A DNA stretch of 64,000 nucleotides, from assembly GCA_030680805.1 (NCBI GenBank), contig JAUXUK010000047.1, positions 1-64,000 of the forward strand, in the 5' to 3' direction. The notes under the pieces are model-generated. The model did no database searches. It was given only the letters and a program-made list of their open reading frames with translations, and was not told where the DNA came from. The stretch's first letter is position 1. Each line of letters begins with the position of its first letter. This DNA is from Sulfuritalea sp. (GTDB lineage: Bacteria; Pseudomonadota; Gammaproteobacteria; Burkholderiales; Rhodocyclaceae). Below are positions 43,649 to 52,141 of the stretch, piece by piece. The translations under genes and the position numbers were made by a program.

Positions 43649-44941
43649 ATGCGTGTCAGTACCGGAATGATTTTCGATGCGGGAGTGTCCAGCATCAATC
43701 GGCAAACAGCCTCACTGCTGCATGTGCAGCAGCAGGTGGCGGCCGGCCGGCGGATTCTCAGGCCCAGCGATGACCCGGTGGCTGCCGCGCGGGCGCTGGA
43801 GGTGACGCAGGCCAGCGATCTCATCGCCCAGTTCAAGCAAAATCAGGACAACGCCTCGGCCGCCCTGGGGCTTGAGGAAACGCAACTGACAAGTGCCATC
43901 GACGTGTTGGGGCGAGTCCAGGAGTTGGCGGTCCTGGGCGGCACGACGAGTCTCTCAGCGACCGCGCGCAGGGGCATCGCCACCGAACTGCGCTCGCGTT
44001 TCGATCAGCTGCTCGGTATCGCCAATTCCACTGACGCCAACGGGCAGAGCGCCTTTTCCGGCTTCATGGGGGCCACCACGCCCTTTGGCGGATCGGTCGA
44101 TAGCATTCTTGCCGGCAACGAAATTACCTATTTGGGCGATGATGGCCAGCGCAAGTTGCAGGTCTCGCCGAACCGCTTCGTCGACGTGAGCGACTCCGGC
44201 AACGATGTATTCAAGCGCATCAAGAACGGCAACGGCTACTTCGTCGCCGACTATGCCATCGGAAATACTGGTACCGGCATCGTCGGTTCCGGTGCGGTGA
44301 CCAATCCGGCGACCTGGAATGCGGCGACCACGAAGAACGTCGCGATCCGGTTTACGGTGACGGGGCCAGTTACCACCTATGACCTCGTTGACACCGTTAG
44401 CGGCAACTCTCTCCTCACCGGCGCTGCGGCACCGGCGCCACTGGTCAGTCAGCGGACGTACCAGAGCGGCCAACCGATCATTCTCAGTCAGGTAGGTCCG
44501 CCGGCCTTCGATCTCGGCGCGAGCATTTCCGTCAAGGGCGCTCCAGCGAGCGGAGATAGTTTCTCCATCGCGCCCAGTGCATCGCAGAGCGTCTTCGTCA
44601 CGCTGGCCAAGTTGATCGGGGCGCTGGAGGTGCCGCCAGGGACGCCGGCCGACGACGCCAAATACATGAATCAAATCGACTTGGCCTTGACCAATATCGG
44701 TCAGGCGAGCAATAACATTCTGCGTGTCCGAACCGGGATCGGTGCGCGCATGAACGAGCTCGAGTCCCTCGGCAGTTTGAACGAGAACCTCAGCCTGCAG
44801 TATCAGCAGACCTTGTCGAACCTGCAAGACCTCGACTATGCCAAGGCGATTACGGATCTCACGCGCAACCAGACCAACCTGGAAGCGGCGCAGAAATCCT
44901 TCGCCAGGATTTCGCAACTTTCGCTGTTCAACTACCTATGA
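43649..44941 (+). CDS. flgL: Hook-filament junction protein FlgL (HAP3)
   Basis: A junction protein of 430 residues, flagellin-like at both ends: MRVSTGMIFDAGVSSINRQTASLLHVQQQVAAGRRILRPSDDPVAAARAL and TLSNLQDLDYAKAITDLTRNQTNLEAAQKSFARISQLSLFNYL. AAGGAGGGAAG precedes ATG 43649. The stop overlaps the start of an unknown lipoprotein gene (ATGA). FlgN is the likely export chaperone. Confidence 0.95.
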   Translation: MRVSTGMIFDAGVSSINRQTASLLHVQQQVAAGRRILRPSDDPVAAARALEVTQASDLIAQFKQNQDNASAALGLEETQLTSAIDVLGRVQELAVLGGTTSLSATARRGIATELRSRFDQLLGIANSTDANGQSAFSGFMGATTPFGGSVDSILAGNEITYLGDDGQRKLQVSPNRFVDVSDSGNDVFKRIKNGNGYFVADYAIGNTGTGIVGSGAVTNPATWNAATTKNVAIRFTVTGPVTTYDLVDTVSGNSLLTGAAAPAPLVSQRTYQSGQPIILSQVGPPAFDLGASISVKGAPASGDSFSIAPSASQSVFVTLAKLIGALEVPPGTPADDAKYMNQIDLALTNIGQASNNILRVRTGIGARMNELESLGSLNENLSLQYQQTLSNLQDLDYAKAITDLTRNQTNLEAAQKSFARISQLSLFNYL

Positions 44942-45516
44942 CGCCGTTACCTGTCCGGGCCTTGCCTGCCGGGAAATCCCCTTCGGGGGCCGGCAAAGCG
45001 GCGTTCCAGGTACGCAGAGCGAGCCACCGCCAGCGCTTTGCGTCCCTGCGGGAACTTTTGCTTGTGTCCATGGTGTCCTGCGCACTCGCTGGCTGCGCCG
45101 TCATGGATTACCCGGGGCCGACCAGTCTCAGCGGTGCTCTTCCCGCCCAAGGGCCGATCATTCCCGATACCACACTGAATCTCACCAATGCGGTACAGAT
45201 TCCACTGGAGAAACTTGTCACGTGGGGTTTGTATGCCGGCGCTGCCTACCTGATCCTTGATCCGCTGGCGCCCAACTGGGATATCGAGCAGGCTGCATTT
45301 CCAGACGGCCACTTCCACTTCTCTCTGAAAATGAAGCGCTTCTATGCGGGTGGCGCGGGCGAGTCGCGGGTGGTATTCCACCAGCGTGCCAAGGAACTCA
45401 TGCGCCAGGGCGGTTACAGCGGTTATCAGGTGGTGGAGTATTCGGAAGGCATGGAGTCTTCAGTACTGGGTTCGCAGCGCGTGTCGCAGGGCGTAATCCG
45501 TTTGACCAGAAAATGA
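44938..45516 (+). CDS. Unknown lipoprotein with a repeat-derived N-terminus
   Basis: A reading frame of 192 residues whose ATG overlaps the flgL stop. A lipobox (SCALAGC) lies at about residue 48-54, so the signal peptide would be unusually far inside. The first 40 codons are encoded partly by a dispersed repeat (44990-45021), so translation may really start nearer, for example at ATG 45070 or an upstream TTG/GTG. The mature part has NAVQIPLEKLVTWGLYAGAAYLILDPLAPNWDIEQA and GESRVVFHQRAKELMRQGGYSGYQVVEYSEG. I do not recognise the family. Its position suggests an envelope role connected with the flagellum, but that is inference only. Confidence 0.7.
   Translation: MTPLPVRALPAGKSPSGAGKAAFQVRRASHRQRFASLRELLLVSMVSCALAGCAVMDYPGPTSLSGALPAQGPIIPDTTLNLTNAVQIPLEKLVTWGLYAGAAYLILDPLAPNWDIEQAAFPDGHFHFSLKMKRFYAGGAGESRVVFHQRAKELMRQGGYSGYQVVEYSEGMESSVLGSQRVSQGVIRLTRK
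44990..45021 (-). repeat. Short dispersed repeat B, degenerate copy at the lipoprotein start
   Basis: Read on the minus strand, CGCTCTGCGTACCTGG is identical to the first 16 bases of the copy at 46747-46777; the rest (CCGCTTTGCCGG) is a variant of its second half. It is translated within the N-terminal extension of the 44938 gene. Confidence 0.6.
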
Positions 45517-45592
45517 AATTTCATTTCGGTCAAGGCTAAGGCCGGCAGTATCGGCGTTGAGCAGGGCGGCCACAACCAGAAGTTCAGCGCGT

Positions 45593-46384
45593 TCAAATTG
45601 GATTGCCTGCAGTCCGCATGAGCATGCCCATGGCCTGGAAACCGCTCGCGAACAGGCCTTCCATGGCTGCCCCGATATAGGGCAGCGACAGCATCAGGAC
45701 CAGAAACCCAAGTGCCAGCGTGACGGGGAAGCCGACCGCAAACAGGTTCAACTGTTGAGCGATTCGTGCCAGCACGCCCAAGGCAATGTTGGCGATCAGC
45801 AGGGCCGTGATCAGCGGGAGCGCCAGCAGCAGCCCGGTTGAAAACAGCGTTGCCGACCAGGCCAGCAGGAATGAAAAGGCGGCAGCGTGGATTGGTGTCG
45901 TGCTCACCGGCAACAGGGTGAAGCTCTCGGTGAGAACGGTCAGGGCCAGCAAGTGACCGTTCAGGCTTAGAAATATCAGTGCCGTCAACAGGCCAAGAAA
46001 TTCGGAGACAACCGGTGTCATGCCGCCACTGGTCGGGTCGAAAAACGTGGCAAATCCCAGGCCCATCTGCAAACCGATCAACTCGCCGGCCAGATCGACC
46101 GCGGCAAAGATGATGCGCAACGTGAAGCCGAGAAGAACGCCGATCAGTATCTGCTCGCCAAGGACCACCAGCCCGATCCATGAGCCGGCCGGAATGGCTG
46201 GCAACGGCGGCAGCGCGGGTGCCACGGCGAGGGTGATGGCCAGGCCGGCAATCAGCCGCACCCGCACCGGCAATGCGGCATTGTTGAACACCGGGGCGGT
46301 TGCCAGCAGGCCCAGAATTCGTGTCAGCGGAAAGACGAACAGGGCAAGCCAGGTATCGAGCTGTACCGAACTGATCGAGATCAC
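45593..46384 (-). CDS. fliR: Flagellar export apparatus protein FliR
   Basis: A membrane protein of 263 residues with about six hydrophobic segments, part of the FliPQR export gate. Typical segments are LTRILGLLATAPVFNNAALPVRVRLIAGLAITLAVAP, GFATFFDPTSGGMTPVVSEFLGLLTALIFLSLNGH and GVLARIAQQLNLFAVGFPVTLALGFLVL. It is the last gene of the fliK-to-fliR run and lies 13 bases after fliQ. It converges with the lipoprotein gene; the 76 bases between hold no clear terminator. Confidence 0.96.
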   Translation of the reverse strand: MISISSVQLDTWLALFVFPLTRILGLLATAPVFNNAALPVRVRLIAGLAITLAVAPALPPLPAIPAGSWIGLVVLGEQILIGVLLGFTLRIIFAAVDLAGELIGLQMGLGFATFFDPTSGGMTPVVSEFLGLLTALIFLSLNGHLLALTVLTESFTLLPVSTTPIHAAAFSFLLAWSATLFSTGLLLALPLITALLIANIALGVLARIAQQLNLFAVGFPVTLALGFLVLMLSLPYIGAAMEGLFASGFQAMGMLMRTAGNPI

Positions 46385-46397
46385 GTTCCGACCTCTG

Positions 46398-46667
46398 TCA
46401 GCCGATGATGGCTGGAATCGATTCGTATAGGCGGCGCATGTAGTCGGTCATCAACGTAAGCATCCACGGCCCGGCGACGATGAGGGTGACGAAAATGGCG
46501 ATCAGCTTGGGTACGAAGGACAGCGTGGCCTCGTTGATTTGCGTTGCCGCCTGAAAAATGCTGACGATCAGGCCTGTCACCAGTGCGGCAATGAACAACG
46601 GGGCCGAGATCAGCAGCGTAATTTCAACGGCGTTGCGACCGATCTCGATTACGGTAGTGGGCGTCAT
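46398..46667 (-). CDS. fliQ: Flagellar export apparatus protein FliQ
   Basis: A protein of 89 residues with two membrane helices: MTPTTVIEIGRNAVEITLLISAPLFIAALVTGLIVSIFQAATQINEATLSFVPKLI. The length and QINEATL-FVPK motif are standard for FliQ. The ORF-track start at 46784 would add 39 residues read from intergenic repeat sequence, so 46667 is the correct start. The 152-base gap from fliP is unusual for this operon. Confidence 0.95.
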   Translation of the reverse strand: MTPTTVIEIGRNAVEITLLISAPLFIAALVTGLIVSIFQAATQINEATLSFVPKLIAIFVTLIVAGPWMLTLMTDYMRRLYESIPAIIG

Positions 46668-46819
46668 GGCGTCCGCGCTGGGCCGCCCCAAGCGGACAGC
46701 GTCAATACACTGAGCAGGCAAGGCCTGCGAACCGTGGTTGTCGCCTCGCTCTGCGTACCTGGGATTCCGCTTCGCGGCAGGCATCGCGGAAAGGGGGTCA
46801 GGGGGAATGTACTCATGGT
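46668..46819 (-). repeat. Repeat-filled gap between fliP and fliQ
   Basis: In an operon with tight spacing this 152-base gap stands out. It holds repeat B at 46747-46777 (GGGATTCCGCTTCGCGG core, 28 of 31 bases shared with the cheA copy) and, at 46680-46697, GGGCCGCCCCAAGCGGAC, which is also found at 49520-49537 between fliM and fliL (one base different). No gene or terminator was seen. Confidence 0.65.
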
Positions 46820-47551
46820 CTACCCGAAACTCAGCACAAGCGAGCCGATGAGCAGGTTCCAGCCATCGACCAATACAAACAGCATGAGCTTGAACGGCAG
46901 GGCGACGATGACGGGCGACATCATCATCATGCCCATCGACATCAGTACCGAGGCCACCACCATGTCAATAATCAGAAATGGAATGAAAACGATAAAGCCG
47001 ATCTGGAACGCCGTCTTCAGTTCGGAGGTAACGAAGGCCGGGATCAGGACGCGCATCGGTATGTCGTCTGCATTGGTTGGCGCCGGTAGCTTGGCGACTT
47101 TGGTGAACGTTGCCAGATCGGCCTGGCGAACCTGCTTGAGCATGAAGGCGCGCAAGGGCACGGCACCCTTGTCCAGCGCAGCCTGGAAACTGATCTTGTT
47201 TTCGGAGAGCGGCAGATAGGCATCAATGTAGATGCGCTCGGTGACGGGAGCCATGATGAAAAGCGTCAGGAACAGGGCCAGGCCGATAATCACCTGATTG
47301 GGCGGCGAGGTCTGTGTGCCCAGGGCGTGGCGCAGCAGCGACAGGACAATGATGATGCGCGTGAAGCTGGTCATCATCAGCAGCATCGCCGGCAGGAAGG
47401 TCAGGCCCGTCAGCAGCAGCAGGGTCTGGATGGACAGCGACCATTGCGTGCCCCCTCCCGCGGCGGGACTGCTGGTCACTGCGGGCAATGCCTGCGCGTC
47501 GGCGAACAGTGGCACCAGCAACAGAGCGCAGCCCAGGAGTCTTGCCAGCAT
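46820..47551 (-). CDS. fliP: Flagellar export apparatus protein FliP
   Basis: A membrane protein of 243 residues with a cleavable signal ([21 protein letters not shown]). The signatures [55 protein letters not shown] and [53 protein letters not shown] are typical. It forms the core of the export gate with FliQ and FliR. It starts three bases after the fliO stop. Confidence 0.97.
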   Translation of the reverse strand: MLARLLGCALLLVPLFADAQALPAVTSSPAAGGGTQWSLSIQTLLLLTGLTFLPAMLLMMTSFTRIIIVLSLLRHALGTQTSPPNQVIIGLALFLTLFIMAPVTERIYIDAYLPLSENKISFQAALDKGAVPLRAFMLKQVRQADLATFTKVAKLPAPTNADDIPMRVLIPAFVTSELKTAFQIGFIVFIPFLIIDMVVASVLMSMGMMMMSPVIVALPFKLMLFVLVDGWNLLIGSLVLSFG

Positions 47552-47554
47552 CGT

Positions 47555-47986
47555 CTATCGCCTCTGCGTCAGCTTGCGCAGCCAGTCGGGGAACCCTCCG
47601 CCTGACAAGGAGTTCGGGCTTGCCGCTTGAGCAGGGGTGGGCTGGCGAGGAACTTCGGCGAGCGCCGAGACGCGACCGGGCGCAACCCCGAGTACCAGCC
47701 AGGTGCTGCCCACTTCGACAATGACGACGCGCTCGCGCGTGCCCACCGCGGTACCCGCGACCACGCGCAGCAACCCCGCGTTTTCGCCACGCGGGGCAAC
47801 CAGTTTCTTCAGTATCCACAGGCTGCCGACGACCAGTGCCAGGACGATGGCCAAGCCAAAAAAAAGCTGCCACAGGCTGCTGCCAAGCTCTGTCGCGGGC
47901 ATGGCAACAGGCGCGCCCTGGGCGGCTTGCGCAGACGCCTCCGCCATGGCGAAAAGCAGCAACGGGACGGGAATGAAACGAATCAT
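47555..47986 (-). CDS. fliO: Flagellar export assembly protein FliO
   Basis: A small membrane protein of 143 residues. A signal-like N-terminus (MIRFIPVPLLLFAMAEASAQA) and one membrane helix (LFFGLAIVLALVVGSLWILKKLV) are followed by a cytoplasmic part with VVAGTAVGTRERVVIVEVGSTWLVLGVAPG, the FliO signature. The start at 47986 replaces the ORF-track 48061, whose extra 25 residues do not look like a signal peptide. FliO helps to assemble FliP. Confidence 0.92.
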   Translation of the reverse strand: MIRFIPVPLLLFAMAEASAQAAQGAPVAMPATELGSSLWQLFFGLAIVLALVVGSLWILKKLVAPRGENAGLLRVVAGTAVGTRERVVIVEVGSTWLVLGVAPGRVSALAEVPRQPTPAQAASPNSLSGGGFPDWLRKLTQRR

Positions 47987-48085
47987 GCTCGCAACCGGGG
48001 TGACCGGAGTGACCTTGTAGGGCGCGAGCTTAGGCTTTCGCCGCCAGCAAAAAACCCCCAAGTAGAGGGGGGAAGGCGGGACTTA

Positions 48086-48505
48086 TCAGCGGTTCAGTTT
48101 GCGAATGCGTTCTTGCTGCGTAATGACGTCGGTGAGGCGGATGCCGAATTTTTCATTGACCACCACCACCTCGCCTTGGGCGATCAGGGTGCCATTGACC
48201 AGCACATCCATCGGCTCGCCGGCCATGCCCTCGAGTTCCACTACCGAGCCGTGGGCCAGTTGCAACAGGTTTCGAATCGATATCTTGGTGCGCCCCAACT
48301 CCACGGTGAGGTTCACCGGGATGTCGAGGATCATGTCGAAGCCCTGGGGCGTCGCCGTGTTCTCTGTACCGCCGGAGAACTGCTCGAATATCTCCGCCGG
48401 CTTGGCATCGACCGCGGCCGCGCCTTCAACCGCGGTCTGTTCGCCCATGGCTGCTGCCCAATCGTCTTCGGAGACCTGCTCTTCGGTTTCGTTCGTTTCG
48501 CTCAT
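48086..48505 (-). CDS. fliN: Flagellar motor switch protein FliN
   Basis: A switch protein of 139 residues. An acidic N-terminal extension (about 50 residues) is followed by the SpoA domain (MILDIPVNLTVELGRTKISIRNLLQLAHGSVVELEGMAGEPMDVLVNGTLIAQGEVVVVNEKFGIRLTDVI). It forms the C-ring with FliM and FliG and docks FliH. It lies 24 bases after fliM. Confidence 0.97.
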   Translation of the reverse strand: MSETNETEEQVSEDDWAAAMGEQTAVEGAAAVDAKPAEIFEQFSGGTENTATPQGFDMILDIPVNLTVELGRTKISIRNLLQLAHGSVVELEGMAGEPMDVLVNGTLIAQGEVVVVNEKFGIRLTDVITQQERIRKLNR

Positions 48506-48529
48506 TGCATGCTCCCTGCGTATAAGTGC

Positions 48530-49504
48530 CTAGGCTTCTTCCTCGGCGACGAAGTGCTCGATCTTGAGTGCGTACTGGCCGTTCCGTATCCCGTAGCGAC
48601 AGTCCAGCACATGAACGCCATTGACCGCGACCGGGACCATGTCGTCGATCGAGATCGGAATGACGTCCCCGACTTTCATCTCGATAATGTCGCCGAAGGT
48701 CACGCTGGTATTGCCCAGTTTCGCCACCAGTTCGACTTCGGCAGTCTGCAACTGGCGCGTCAGGGTGCCGGTCCAGCGCTTGTCGGATGAAGCCTGTTCG
48801 CTGTGCATGGTGCTGTAGAGCACGTCGCGGATTGGCTCGACCATCGAGTAAGGCAGGCAGAAGTGCATCTCGGCCGTGGTGCCGGAGAGTTCGATGGTGA
48901 AGGTGACCGAAACGATCACCTCGGACGGCGTTGCGATGTTCGCAAACTGGGTGTTCATCTCCGACCGGATGAACTCGAAACTCAGCGGATAAACCGGGGC
49001 CCAGGCTCTCTGGTATTCCTCGAAAACAACCCCGAGGATTCCTTGAATAATGCGCTGTTCGGTGGCGGTAAAGTCGCGACCTTCAACCCGGGTATGGAAG
49101 CGGCCATCGCCGCCGAACATGTTGTCGACGACGAGAAACACCAGGTTCGGATCAAACACGATCAAGCCGGTGCCGCGCAGCGGCTTGGCCTGAATCAGGT
49201 TCAGATTGGTCGGAACCACCAGGTTGCGGATGAACTCGCTGTATTTCTGCACCTTGATCGGCCCGACCGAAACTTCCGTGCTGCGGTGCATGTAGCTGAA
49301 CAGCCCGATGCGCAAGTAGCGGGCGAAGCGCTCGTTGATGAGCTCGAGCGTCGGCATCCTGCCGCGCACGATCCTCTCCTGCCGGCCGAGGTCGTAGTTC
49401 TTGACAGACCCGGTATCGGCTTCGGGCGGAGCTTCGTCGGCTTCGCCGGTGACGCCCTTGAGCAGGGCATCGACTTCTTCCTGGGAGAGGAAATCCTGGC
49501 TCAT
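48530..49504 (-). CDS. fliM: Flagellar motor switch protein FliM
   Basis: A switch protein of 324 residues. The N-terminal MSQDFLSQEEVDALLKGV carries the CheY-P binding peptide, followed by the CheC-like middle domain and a C-terminal SpoA domain (LGNTSVTFGDIIEMKVGDVIPISID). The start at 49504 is preferred to the ORF-track 49531, because MSQDFLSQ is the family start and the extra nine residues come from the repeat-rich gap. Confidence 0.97.
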   Translation of the reverse strand: MSQDFLSQEEVDALLKGVTGEADEAPPEADTGSVKNYDLGRQERIVRGRMPTLELINERFARYLRIGLFSYMHRSTEVSVGPIKVQKYSEFIRNLVVPTNLNLIQAKPLRGTGLIVFDPNLVFLVVDNMFGGDGRFHTRVEGRDFTATEQRIIQGILGVVFEEYQRAWAPVYPLSFEFIRSEMNTQFANIATPSEVIVSVTFTIELSGTTAEMHFCLPYSMVEPIRDVLYSTMHSEQASSDKRWTGTLTRQLQTAEVELVAKLGNTSVTFGDIIEMKVGDVIPISIDDMVPVAVNGVHVLDCRYGIRNGQYALKIEHFVAEEEA

Positions 49505-49519
49505 TTCGCCGTCCCCGCC

Positions 49520-49601
49520 GGGCCGCCCCAAGAGGACGGCACGTCAACGAAGCGGAAGGCGCGCAGCGCCTGAACCATGGTCACCCCCCTGTGAAGGGGG
49601 G
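49520..49601. repeat. Repeat and GC hairpin in the fliL-fliM gap
   Basis: The 121-base gap holds GGGCCGCCCCAAGAGGAC (49520-49537; near-copy at 46680-46697) and a CCCCCC-TGTGAA-GGGGGG stem-loop (49584-49601). There is no T-run on the minus (transcribed) side, so it should not end the operon message, although it could slow or process it. Confidence 0.55.
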
Positions 49602-49625
49602 ACGGGGGGGAGGGACGTTTGTTCA

Positions 49626-50222
49626 TTACTGGATTATGAACGAGGTGAACAGCACGGCCTGGACCGGCGCATCGGGAGCGGCAGCATCAGCGGGTTCCTT
49701 GGCATCGACCTTGTCCTTGCCTTTCTTGGGGACCGGGGGTTCCAGCGTGTTATTGACGGTTTCGCGAATCTCGTTCGACAGCCGCTGTACGCCCTGGGCG
49801 GTCACCAGGTCGGACGCCTTCTTGGCCAGAAGAATCAGCATGATGCGGTGTTTTAGTTCGGGATCATAGGGCTTGAGCATTTCCAGTGCGGCCGCATCCA
49901 GTACCCGCAACTGGACCTCCGCCTGCAGGTAGGCCTCCTGTTGCTCGGTCTGCAGTTTTACCGTAAAGGCCTTGTCAAACTTGTAGAACGACGGAGGAGC
50001 GTGATCGGCTTTCTTGTCCTTCTTCTTCGCCTTGGCTTCCTTCACGGGCTCGTCTCCGTCTGCGAGCTCTTCCACCGGCTTTTTCTTCATCAGAAAATAG
50101 GCAGCGCCGCCTCCGCCCAGCACCAGAACGAGAACGCCGATGGCAATAAAAATGATCAGCTTGCCCTTCTTCTTGGGAGGGGGGGCTTCACCTTCAGTTT
50201 CGGTTTTCTTTGCTTCCGCCAT
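49626..50222 (-). CDS. fliL: Flagellar basal body-associated protein FliL
   Basis: A protein of 198 residues: lysine-rich N-terminus, one membrane helix (LIIFIAIGVLVLVLGGGGAAYFLM), a charged linker and the periplasmic stator-interacting domain (FYKFDKAFTVKLQTEQQEAYLQAEVQLRVLD, KHRIMLILLAKKASDLVTAQGVQRLSNEIRETVNNTL). The long Pro/Lys/Ala-rich stretch near the end is an extension. It lies about 110 bases after fliK. Confidence 0.94.
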   Translation of the reverse strand: MAEAKKTETEGEAPPPKKKGKLIIFIAIGVLVLVLGGGGAAYFLMKKKPVEELADGDEPVKEAKAKKKDKKADHAPPSFYKFDKAFTVKLQTEQQEAYLQAEVQLRVLDAAALEMLKPYDPELKHRIMLILLAKKASDLVTAQGVQRLSNEIRETVNNTLEPPVPKKGKDKVDAKEPADAAAPDAPVQAVLFTSFIIQ

Positions 50223-50333
50223 CAGTTCTCTCCGTGTTCAGAAGGCAGCCAAGACAAGACAGGGTTCCACAGGCGGTTCGCGCCGTGCTGATTCCAGTCG
50301 CCCGCCTTCTGCCTGCCGTCCTCTGTCATTCGC

Positions 50334-51596
50334 TCAAGCAAATACATCTATCATGCTACGTCCGGAGCTGCTTCTTGCAACTGCCTCGACTCCCTGCAAC
50401 GGGACGGTCGAAGCATAGCGCACGCTTTCATTCATTCCCGAATCCGGTTCATTTTTGGCGGACGACTGATGGGGTGACTCGGAACCCACCTGGGCTTGGC
50501 CAAGGCTGATGCCGGCATCGGCCAGCACTTCGCGCAACCGGTTCAGCGAGCTTTCCAGCGCTTCGCGGACCGCCGGGTTGGGCGAGGTGAATATGGCCGT
50601 GGCCTGATCACCGTTCATTGTCAGCGAAACCTCGATGCGACCAAGCTGGGGCGGGTTCAGCACCAGGTCCGCCTGCTGGCGGTTGTTGCCAACCATCCAG
50701 GTCAGTCTCTGGCCCATTTCTTCATGCCAGCCGGTTTGCCCCATAGGTGTGTCGAGACGCAGGCTCTGAGTTGATGAGGATCCGCTGGCCGCGCTGGTCG
50801 CACTGGTGGCGCCGGGAGCCATGGCCATGGCACGCTCCATGAGGGCATGGAAATCGCCGGCAGGGAGTTCGGGCGCAATATTCTCGCCGCTCTTGTGGCC
50901 CGCATCGGCATTAATTGCCGCATCAAACGCAATCTTGCCGGGAACCTGGCCTGTTCCGCCGGATTTTGCGGGGCCGGCAGCGGTGAAGGTCTCGTTTCGT
51001 GGCTCACCCTCTTGTTTGCGCGAGGCTGTATCCATGGCCGTGCCGGGTGCGCCGGACAGTGCTGCAGGCGCGATGGGCAGCGCTGCGGTGGGTGCCACAG
51101 GCTGGGCTGCGGCTGGTGCGACAGGCAGGGCTGCCACTGGTGCGACAGGCAGCGTCGCAGCAGGTGCAGCGGCCAAGGCTGCAGGAATTTGAGTCGGCGG
51201 CAGTGAAGCCGCTGTGTCAAGCGCAGGCAACAACGGCTGATCGGGGAGAGCTTCCGTAGTGGCCCCTGGAGCCACGGCGACGCCTGCCGGCCCCGCCAGA
51301 TTGGCCGCCAGAAGAGGGAAAAGTACTGTTAGATCAAGGCTGTTGGTATTGCCCTCCGCATCAGTTTGAGCCTCGGCGACAGCGGACTTGGAGTTGTTGT
51401 CAGTATCCGCGGCTGAGGTTTTCTTTTCCGTCCGGGCCTTGAGCACAGCGGCGAACGGAGATCCTGTCCCGTCTTCCCGGTCCGTCCTGCCGCTCTCGCC
51501 GGCGCGACTGGCCGCGTCGCTCTGCCCGAGCGCATTTGCATTCCCGGTGCCGCTCGAAGGAGGCGTTGGTGTAGCGTTGATCATCAATTCGGACAT
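50334..51596 (-). CDS. fliK: Hook-length control protein FliK
   Basis: A protein of 420 residues. The N-terminal two thirds are low complexity, with a short tandem PVAP-type repeat (about 140-180). The C-terminal domain (GQRLTWMVGNNRQQADLVLNPPQLGRIEVSLTMNGDQATAIFTSPNPAVREALESSLNRLREVLADAGISLGQAQV) is the FliK domain that switches FlhB. The start at 51596 with GGGAG upstream replaces the ORF-track 51803. A sigma-54 element lies just before it. A second FliK-like gene is at 62.9 kb. Confidence 0.95.
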   Translation of the reverse strand: MSELMINATPTPPSSGTGNANALGQSDAASRAGESGRTDREDGTGSPFAAVLKARTEKKTSAADTDNNSKSAVAEAQTDAEGNTNSLDLTVLFPLLAANLAGPAGVAVAPGATTEALPDQPLLPALDTAASLPPTQIPAALAAAPAATLPVAPVAALPVAPAAAQPVAPTAALPIAPAALSGAPGTAMDTASRKQEGEPRNETFTAAGPAKSGGTGQVPGKIAFDAAINADAGHKSGENIAPELPAGDFHALMERAMAMAPGATSATSAASGSSSTQSLRLDTPMGQTGWHEEMGQRLTWMVGNNRQQADLVLNPPQLGRIEVSLTMNGDQATAIFTSPNPAVREALESSLNRLREVLADAGISLGQAQVGSESPHQSSAKNEPDSGMNESVRYASTVPLQGVEAVARSSSGRSMIDVFA

Positions 51597-51637
51597 GGGT
51601 GCTCCCTCGCGGCTTGGGGTTTCATCAGACCGACAAA

Positions 51638-51654
51638 TGCAAGGGATGTGCCAA
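51638..51654 (-). promoter_or_regulatory. Predicted sigma-54 promoter of fliK-fliR
   Basis: Read on the minus strand, TTGGCACATCCCTTGCA matches TTGGCAC-N5-TTGCW. It begins directly after the fliJ stop and would start transcription near 51628, about 30 bases before the fliK ATG. It makes fliKLMNOPQR a unit separate from fliFGHIJ. Confidence 0.88.
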
Positions 51655-51655
51655 C

Positions 51656-52102
51656 TCAGTCTTTTCCCTTCTCTTCGTGGCGCCGAGAACCATGTTCGTC
51701 GCTCGCCTTCTGTTCCTGACGCTGATCCTGGTAGGCGATTCGGGACTGGTGGCGGTCCGACAAGGTATCGAAGGCCTTGACCCGGCCTTTCTTGACCACC
51801 CATTCCTGCTGGCCGGCGGCCGTCTGCTGTCTAGTATGAGTCATGGCAGAATCGGCCTGGCCAATGGCTTCATCCAGTTTGGCGAGGAAGCCGGCGTAGT
51901 TCTGCCATTCGCCCGGACTCAGCCCGCCTTGTGCGGCGACGACAAAACGCGTCCGGTACTCCTCGCGATATTGCACCAGCAGGCCATGACGCCGTGAAGC
52001 CTCCTTCTCGCCCGCGATCAATTCACCCAGCTTTCGCCCCGCTTCATCAAGGCGCAACTGCGAAAGATCGAGCAAGGACTGGAGCGGGAAAGTGCGAGGC
52101 AT
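51656..52102 (-). CDS. fliJ: Flagellar export protein FliJ
   Basis: A coiled-coil protein of 148 residues that acts as the stalk of the FliI ATPase ring. It begins FPLQSLLDLSQLRLDEAGRKLGELIAGEKEASRRHGLLVQYREEY and remains helical and charged throughout. It follows fliI by 39 bases. The gene after it, fliK, has its own sigma-54 element in the gap. Confidence 0.92.
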   Translation of the reverse strand: MPRTFPLQSLLDLSQLRLDEAGRKLGELIAGEKEASRRHGLLVQYREEYRTRFVVAAQGGLSPGEWQNYAGFLAKLDEAIGQADSAMTHTRQQTAAGQQEWVVKKGRVKAFDTLSDRHQSRIAYQDQRQEQKASDEHGSRRHEEKGKD

Positions 52103-52141
52103 GGCCGGGATAGTCAGTGGGCAACATCGGAAATTATTATC

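Noticed and set aside
46668-46784. N-terminal extension of FliQ (39 residues)
   Set aside because: Encoded by intergenic repeat DNA; FliQ proteins are about 89 residues and start MTP-like.
49584-49601. CCCCCC/GGGGGG hairpin as terminator of fliL
   Set aside because: No T-run follows on the minus strand and fliM must be expressed downstream; kept only as a structural repeat.
50223-50333. Sigma-54 element before fliL (TGGAATCAGCACGGC)
   Set aside because: Spacing fits but both halves are poor and fliK supplies a strong promoter upstream.
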